From: Kiritimatiellia bacterium
Lineage (GTDB): Bacteria; Verrucomicrobiota; Kiritimatiellia; UBA8416; JABMPJ01
NCBI GenBank assembly: GCA_029939545.1
Contig: JAOZSS010000082.1
Location: forward strand, 1 to 9,900
DNA: 9,900 nucleotides
Reading direction: 5' to 3'
Shown here: positions 6,698 through 9,900 of the stretch, one piece after another
Numbering within the stretch: position 1 is the stretch's first letter
Layout: each line of letters opens with the position of its first letter
Position numbers and translations under genes: made by a program
Notes under the pieces: model-generated
What the model saw: the letters and a program-made list of their open reading frames with translations, nothing else
The model's database searches: none
Told to the model about the DNA's origin: nothing

Positions 6698-8035
6698 TTA
6701 GACGAGTCCCTGGTCCAGCATCGAGTCCGCCACCTTGACGAAACCGGCGATGTTCGCGCCCATGACGTAGTTGCCGGGCTGGCCATACTCGTCGGCCGCT
6801 GCCGCCGCGGCGTCGTGGATGGAGGTCATGATGCCTTGCAGCTTGGAATCCACTTCTTCGCGGGTCCAGGACATCATCATCGAGTTCTGGCTCATCTCCA
6901 GACCTGAGGTCGCCACGCCTCCGGCGTTGGCCGCCTTGCCGGGTCCGTAGAGGATCTTCTTGTCGACGAACAGATCAACCGCTTCCGGCGAGCTCGGCAT
7001 GTTGGCGCCTTCGCTGACCACGTAGCAGCCGTTCTCCAGCAGGGCCTTGGCGTCGTCGCCATCGATCTCGTTCTGCGTGGCGCTCGGGAACGCGCAATCA
7101 CAGGCGATACCCCAGGGACGCTGACCTTCGAGGTAGGTCGCCTTGAAGTTGTCGGCGTACTCCTTGATGCGGCCGCGTCGGACGTTCTTTAGGTCCATCA
7201 CCCACGCCAGCTTCTCGGCATCGATGCCGTCCGCGTCGTGGATCGTGCCGCCGCTGTCCGACAGGCTCACGCACGTGCCGCCCAGCTCGGTGATCTTCTC
7301 GATCGTATACTGGGCCACGTTGCCCGAACCGGAGATCGTGCAGGTCTTGCCCTCGAAGGTCTCGCCGCGGGTCTTCAGCATCTGCTCGGCGAAGTAGACC
7401 GAACCGTAACCGGTAGCTTCCGGACGGATCAATGAGCCGCCCCAGTTCAGGGCTTTACCCGTCAGCACGCCGACGAACTCGTTGCGGAGACGCTTGTACT
7501 GGCCGAACATGTAACCGATCTCGCGGCCGCCCACGCCGATATCACCAGCCGGTACGTCCGTGTTGGCACCGATGTGACGCTGCAGCTCAGTCATGAAAGA
7601 CTGGCAGAAGCGCATCACTTCGGTGTCGCTCTTACCCTTGGGATCGAAGTCCGATCCGCCCTTGCCGCCACCCATCGGGAGCGTCGTCAGGGAGTTCTTG
7701 AAGATCTGCTCGAATCCGAGGAACTTCAGGATGCTCTGGTTAACACTGGGGTGGAAACGCAGGCCGCCCTTGTAGGGGCCCAGTGCGCTGTTGAACTCGA
7801 AACGGAATCCACGGTTGATCTGGACTTCGCCCTTATCATTCTGCCACGGCACGCGGAACATGATCTGGCGCTCCGGCTCCGTGATCCGCTCCAGGATACG
7901 CGCTTCCTGGTACTCCGGATGCTTCTCTACCACCGGCTCGAGCGAGTCGAGTACTTCCTTCACCGCCTGCAGGAACTCCTGCTCACCGGCATTTCGTTTC
8001 GAGACGACCTCGAATGCGTCCTGTGTGTAGCTCAT
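6698..8035 (-). CDS. gdhA: NADP-specific glutamate dehydrogenase
   Basis: The enzyme makes glutamate from 2-oxoglutarate and ammonium with NADPH, the low-affinity route of ammonium assimilation in the cytoplasm. The 445-residue product matches E. coli GdhA (447 residues) along its whole length. Substrate-domain motifs are GPYKGGLRFHPSVN (86-99) and PMGGGKGGSDFDPKGK (120-135), whose Lys125 is the expected catalytic lysine; PAGDIGVGGRE (162-172) carries the catalytic Asp165. The nucleotide-binding Rossmann motif is SGSGNVAQY (235-243), and the SDSGGT after the next strand resembles the NADP-type E. coli enzyme. SEGANMP and KAANAGGVATSGLEM follow. The start at 8035 is supported by AAGGGAGA five bases upstream. 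It is single-gene, with a strong terminator downstream and a control region shared with a divergent NrpR-like regulator, which predicts repression by nitrogen status. No residue is out of place. Confidence 0.97.
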   Translation of the reverse strand: MSYTQDAFEVVSKRNAGEQEFLQAVKEVLDSLEPVVEKHPEYQEARILERITEPERQIMFRVPWQNDKGEVQINRGFRFEFNSALGPYKGGLRFHPSVNQSILKFLGFEQIFKNSLTTLPMGGGKGGSDFDPKGKSDTEVMRFCQSFMTELQRHIGANTDVPAGDIGVGGREIGYMFGQYKRLRNEFVGVLTGKALNWGGSLIRPEATGYGSVYFAEQMLKTRGETFEGKTCTISGSGNVAQYTIEKITELGGTCVSLSDSGGTIHDADGIDAEKLAWVMDLKNVRRGRIKEYADNFKATYLEGQRPWGIACDCAFPSATQNEIDGDDAKALLENGCYVVSEGANMPSSPEAVDLFVDKKILYGPGKAANAGGVATSGLEMSQNSMMMSWTREEVDSKLQGIMTSIHDAAAAAADEYGQPGNYVMGANIAGFVKVADSMLDQGLV

Positions 8036-8178
8036 CTGATTCTCCCTTTTGTTGGTTGGTCATCACTCTGTCAGCCGTCAAGTGAAGTCTGTCTCCATTG
8101 ATCCAGCACAGACGGCAGCCAGAAGCCGTAACTCTATGCCGCGTTATGCCCTGTCAGCAACACAAACTTTGATGCTTA

Positions 8179-8194
8179 AAGGCAACTATGCCTT
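8179..8194. promoter_or_regulatory. Palindrome 1, candidate NrpR operator
   Basis: AAGGCA, spacer ACTA, TGCCTT is a perfect 6-bp inverted repeat. Its core GGCA-N4-TGCC is identical to that of the larger palindrome centred 33 bases away, about three helical turns. It lies between gdhA and the regulator gene. Assignment to NrpR is inference; the known Methanococcus nif operator has a different sequence (GGAA-N6-TTCC). Confidence 0.5.
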
Positions 8195-8207
8195 GCATAA
8201 TGCGAAA

Positions 8208-8231
8208 TAATACGGCAAGATTGCCGTATTA
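8208..8231. promoter_or_regulatory. Palindrome 2, strong candidate NrpR operator
   Basis: TAATACGGCAA, spacer GA, TTGCCGTATTA is a perfect 11-bp inverted repeat, and it again contains GGCA-N4-TGCC. It overlaps the possible gdhA -10 hexamer (complement of 8207-8212), where a bound dimer would block the promoter. It lies about 95 bases upstream of the chosen nrpR start, so autoregulation is also possible. There is no T tract and it is not at a gene end, so it is not a terminator. Confidence 0.65.
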
Positions 8232-8275
8232 GATAAAGAAAGTGTCAACAAGTTCACGAATACCCATCATAGAGG

Positions 8276-8289
8276 TTGCCGTTTGGCAA
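8276..8289. promoter_or_regulatory. Palindrome 3, everted half-sites
   Basis: TTGCC, spacer GTTT, GGCAA uses the same half-site sequence as palindrome 2 but in the opposite order. Its centre is 63 bases from that of palindrome 2, six helical turns. It falls in the probable 5' leader of the regulator gene, or inside the coding region if translation starts at the GTG at 8242. Weak as a standalone site. Confidence 0.3.
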
Positions 8290-8325
8290 AACCGTAAGAG
8301 GCAGGCGTTTCTATTGAAAAAAACT

Positions 8326-9348
8326 ATGAAACAGCAACTCGATCGAACCGATGCCGCCATCCTGAAGGTCTTATCCGAGCATGAGTCCTCCATGGGCGCG
8401 GCGCGTATTGCGCGCGCCTTGCTCAAGATGGGCGTGGAGATCAGTCCCCGCACCATCCGCTTCCGGCTGGGCCGGTTGGACGATGCCGGACTGACCACCT
8501 GCGTCAGCCGCCGCGCGGGTCGCCGACTGCTCCCGGCCGGCCGCAGAGAACTCGCGCGCGTTCACGTGATCGAGAGACTCGGATTCGTTGCCGCGCGCGT
8601 CGACGTGCTGGCCTACCGCATGACCTTCCGGCCGGAGAAGAAGGAAGGCTCGATCATCGCGAACGTCGCCACAATCCGGAAGCACGAGCTGACGCGCGCG
8701 CTCCAGATCATCCAGCCCATCTTAGCCGCCGGCCTCGGCATGGGCGATCGGCTCGCCTTTGCCGAGCAGGGCGACGTGCTCGCCGGCGTGCGCATCCCAC
8801 CCGGACGCGTCGGGCTGGCCACGGTCTGCAGCGTGGTGGTCAACGGCATGCTCCTCAAGCGCGGCATCCCGGTGGTCTCCCGGTTCGGCGGCCTCCTCGA
8901 GATGCGCGACGGTGAACCGGTGCGTTTCGTACAGCTCATCGATTACGCCGGCACCACGATGGATCCGCTCGAGGCCTACATCCGCGCCGGCATGACCAGT
9001 GTCGGCGACTGCGCGGCCAGCGGCTCCGGCATCGTCGGCGCCAGCTTCCGCGAAGTCCCCACCGTCGCCCTCGAGGCCGTTCAGCAGGCCGCCAAAGAGC
9101 GCCGTGCGCTCGGACTCTCCGGCATTCTCGTGGCCGGACAGCCCAACCAGCCCCTCCTCGACATCCCCGTCGCCGAAGGCCGCACCGGCATGATCGTCAT
9201 CGGCGGCATGAATCCCTTCGCCGCCATGTTCGAGGTCGGCATCCCCTTCAACCTCGAATCCCTAACCGGCCTCGAAGACTGGTCCCACTTCCAACCCATC
9301 CGAGAATTCCGCACCATGGCCCGCCGCAGCAGCCCCTACGTCGACTGA
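8326..9348 (+). CDS. nrpR: NrpR-like nitrogen regulator (winged helix + NrpR/DUF128 domain)
   Basis: The 340-residue product has an N-terminal winged helix (about 5-70: AAILKVLSEHESSMGAARIA, then ISPRTIRFRLGRLDDAGL) like the RNase R-type wHTH of NrpR. A single NrpR/DUF128 effector domain follows (about 84-320), with GSIIANVATI, GIPVVSRFGGLLE, DYAGTTMDPLEAYI and the typical VIGGMNPFAA near 291-300. In methanogenic archaea NrpR represses nitrogen-fixation and glutamine-synthetase genes and is released by 2-oxoglutarate. Bacterial members are known mainly from sequence. Divergent placement beside gdhA fits a nitrogen role. Start choice is uncertain: ATG 8326 matches the usual short N-terminus; TTG 8314 has a better-placed AGG; GTG 8242 would give 368 residues with an atypical tail overlapping palindrome 3. 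The protein is intact, with one effector domain where some archaeal versions have two. Confidence 0.85.
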   Translation: MKQQLDRTDAAILKVLSEHESSMGAARIARALLKMGVEISPRTIRFRLGRLDDAGLTTCVSRRAGRRLLPAGRRELARVHVIERLGFVAARVDVLAYRMTFRPEKKEGSIIANVATIRKHELTRALQIIQPILAAGLGMGDRLAFAEQGDVLAGVRIPPGRVGLATVCSVVVNGMLLKRGIPVVSRFGGLLEMRDGEPVRFVQLIDYAGTTMDPLEAYIRAGMTSVGDCAASGSGIVGASFREVPTVALEAVQQAAKERRALGLSGILVAGQPNQPLLDIPVAEGRTGMIVIGGMNPFAAMFEVGIPFNLESLTGLEDWSHFQPIREFRTMARRSSPYVD

Positions 9349-9440
9349 TCCTGAAAGGAGCAGTTGATCACTCCACTGCATCGTGAACCGAAGCTCCCGC
9401 CATTCCCCTCTTTCTATACGTTCTGTTCGCTCTTTCGCTT

Positions 9441-9468
9441 GCCCTCTGTAGCCTTGGCGAAGGTGGGC
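9441..9468. repeat. Degenerate hairpin repeat (GTAGCCTTGGCGAAGG type)
   Basis: GCCC at 9441 pairs with GGGC at 9465-9468, and inside it CCTT (9452-9455) pairs with AAGG (9460-9463) around a GGCG loop. I recognise GTAGCCTTGGCGAAGG with GC-rich flanks as resembling a dispersed intergenic repeat from PVC-type genomes. That recognition is from memory and this copy is imperfect. Confidence 0.45.
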
Positions 9469-9483
9469 GGCCAATTCCTCCCA

Positions 9484-9506
9484 ATCCCTATCCCTATCCC
9501 TATCCC
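9484..9506. repeat. ATCCCT hexamer tandem repeat
   Basis: Three full ATCCCT units (9484-9501) and a partial fourth (ATCCC) form a short simple-sequence tract. It is too short to suggest a role beyond replication slippage. Confidence 0.8.
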
Positions 9507-9596
9507 CCTCTTGCCATGACGCGCTGGCTCATCGCGCGTCACGAAAGCCGAAAGCCTCTGACATCCTTCCCGCATCATGGACGACACTTTGATTCG

Positions 9597-9900
9597 TCAC
9601 ATCCCGGTCTTGCCTGGCGTGATATCGTCCGCCCGGCCAAGGGGGTGGTGCAGGATATCCCCCGTGTCGGGATCGATGATGACATAGGTAAACTCAGAGT
9701 CCTGGCCGGGTTGGATGCAGGTGGTACGGCCGATAGAGTTGTGCCATTTTCCGCTGACTTGCGGGGATTCGTGGATGTGGCCGTGGAGAGAGAAGCGATC
9801 ATTCACCGCCTGGTGTTTCGCGGCCACCTCGGGCAGGTGTTTCAGGGCTGGGTGTAACCGGTCTTCCGCTCCTGCTCAAGAAAGGAATAATCTAGGAAAA
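9597..9900 (-). CDS. Metallophosphoesterase, C-terminal fragment (partial, apparent frameshift)
   Basis: The frame ending at 9597-9599 encodes RFSLHGHIHESPQVSGKW and then IGRTTCIQPGQ, the conserved end of calcineurin-like phosphoesterases. GHIH (codons at 9771-9782) is the metal-binding GHxH motif, and the Asn/Gln-Pro-Gly-Gln turn is typical. The rest of the catalytic domain must lie beyond the window edge. Read upstream, this frame hits a stop at 9876-9878. The neighbouring frame at 9845-9899 reads FLDYSFLEQERKTGYTQP, which looks like the preceding part of the same protein and ends at a stop at 9842-9844. Adding one base in the GGG at 9845-9847 would join them. The piece is either a pseudogene or carries an assembly error. 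Substrate cannot be told from this end. Confidence 0.7.

Larger units (their letters stand above)
8036..8325. promoter_or_regulatory. Divergent gdhA / nrpR control region
   Basis: This gap between two divergent starts is more AT-rich than its surroundings between about 8160 and 8325. It contains two palindromes with the same core (8179-8194 and 8208-8231), a third everted one (8276-8289), and three copies of TATGCC (8135, 8145, 8187). A minus-strand TATTAT, the complement of 8207-8212, is a possible gdhA -10 box, but no good -35 lies at the right distance. Function as a shared regulatory region is inferred. Confidence 0.65.
9349..9596. other. Non-coding gap with simple repeats
   Basis: The gap lies between the convergent ends of nrpR and the phosphoesterase gene. 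It contains a degenerate hairpin repeat (9441-9468), a short hexamer microsatellite (9484-9506) and an 8-bp palindrome (TGACGCGC 9517-9524 with 9534-9541, loop of nine). I find no hairpin followed by a T tract in either direction, and no credible small gene. Confidence 0.55.

Noticed and set aside
9517..9541. TGACGCGC palindrome with nine-base loop, as a terminator for either neighbour
   Set aside because: No T tract follows on either strand, so a transcription role is not supported.
9516..9857. A 113-residue plus-strand open frame near the right edge
   Set aside because: It is antisense to the recognisable metallophosphoesterase C-terminus and begins in a repeat-rich gap.
1..9900. CRISPR array, tRNA, rRNA, insertion sequence, toxin-antitoxin or defence system
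   Set aside because: I saw no regularly spaced repeats, no tRNA cloverleaf, no transposase or integrase motifs and no defence-type genes in any frame.

Overview
The window is a high-GC bacterial chromosome segment that looks like ordinary housekeeping DNA with one well-defined regulatory locus. Gene content (an NrpR/DUF128 regulator, a pseudo-KaiC/ATP-grasp fusion protein, secreted beta-rich proteins) and several kinds of intergenic palindromic or tandem repeat suggest a member of the PVC superphylum, perhaps Kiritimatiellota-like. This is inference from gene style only, as no rRNA or tRNA is present.

Layout, left to right. (1) 46-921, minus: a secreted, probably outer-membrane beta-barrel protein of unknown function. 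(2) 922-1262: a repeat-rich gap with an 18-bp perfect inverted repeat and three tandem CTTTGCGC units. (3) 1263-2123, plus: nfo, endonuclease IV, with all nine metal ligands. (4) 2124-2233: a short gap carrying a widespread dispersed repeat. (5) 2234-3881, plus: a secreted multi-domain protein whose reading frame is broken by one apparent extra C near 2385-2387; removing it would restore a 548-residue product with a signal peptide. (6) 3934-6585, minus: an 883-residue protein with a KaiC-like N-terminal domain lacking Walker A, followed by a PEP-synthase-type ATP-grasp domain but no phosphohistidine domain. (7) 6634-6670: a strong intrinsic terminator. (8) 6698-8035, minus: gdhA, NADP-type glutamate dehydrogenase. 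(9) 8036-8325: a divergent control region with palindromes sharing the core GGCA-N4-TGCC. (10) 8326-9348, plus: an NrpR-like nitrogen regulator. (11) 9349-9596: repeats only. (12) 9597-9900, minus: the C-terminal end of a metallophosphoesterase, also with an apparent one-base frameshift.

The functional centre is the divergent nrpR-gdhA pair. GdhA joins ammonium to 2-oxoglutarate, and archaeal NrpR is a repressor released by 2-oxoglutarate. A bacterial NrpR next to gdhA, with matching palindromes between them, predicts a local nitrogen-control circuit. The other genes show no clear operon partners. Both apparent frameshifts fall in three-base C/G runs, so assembly error must be excluded before calling them pseudogenes.
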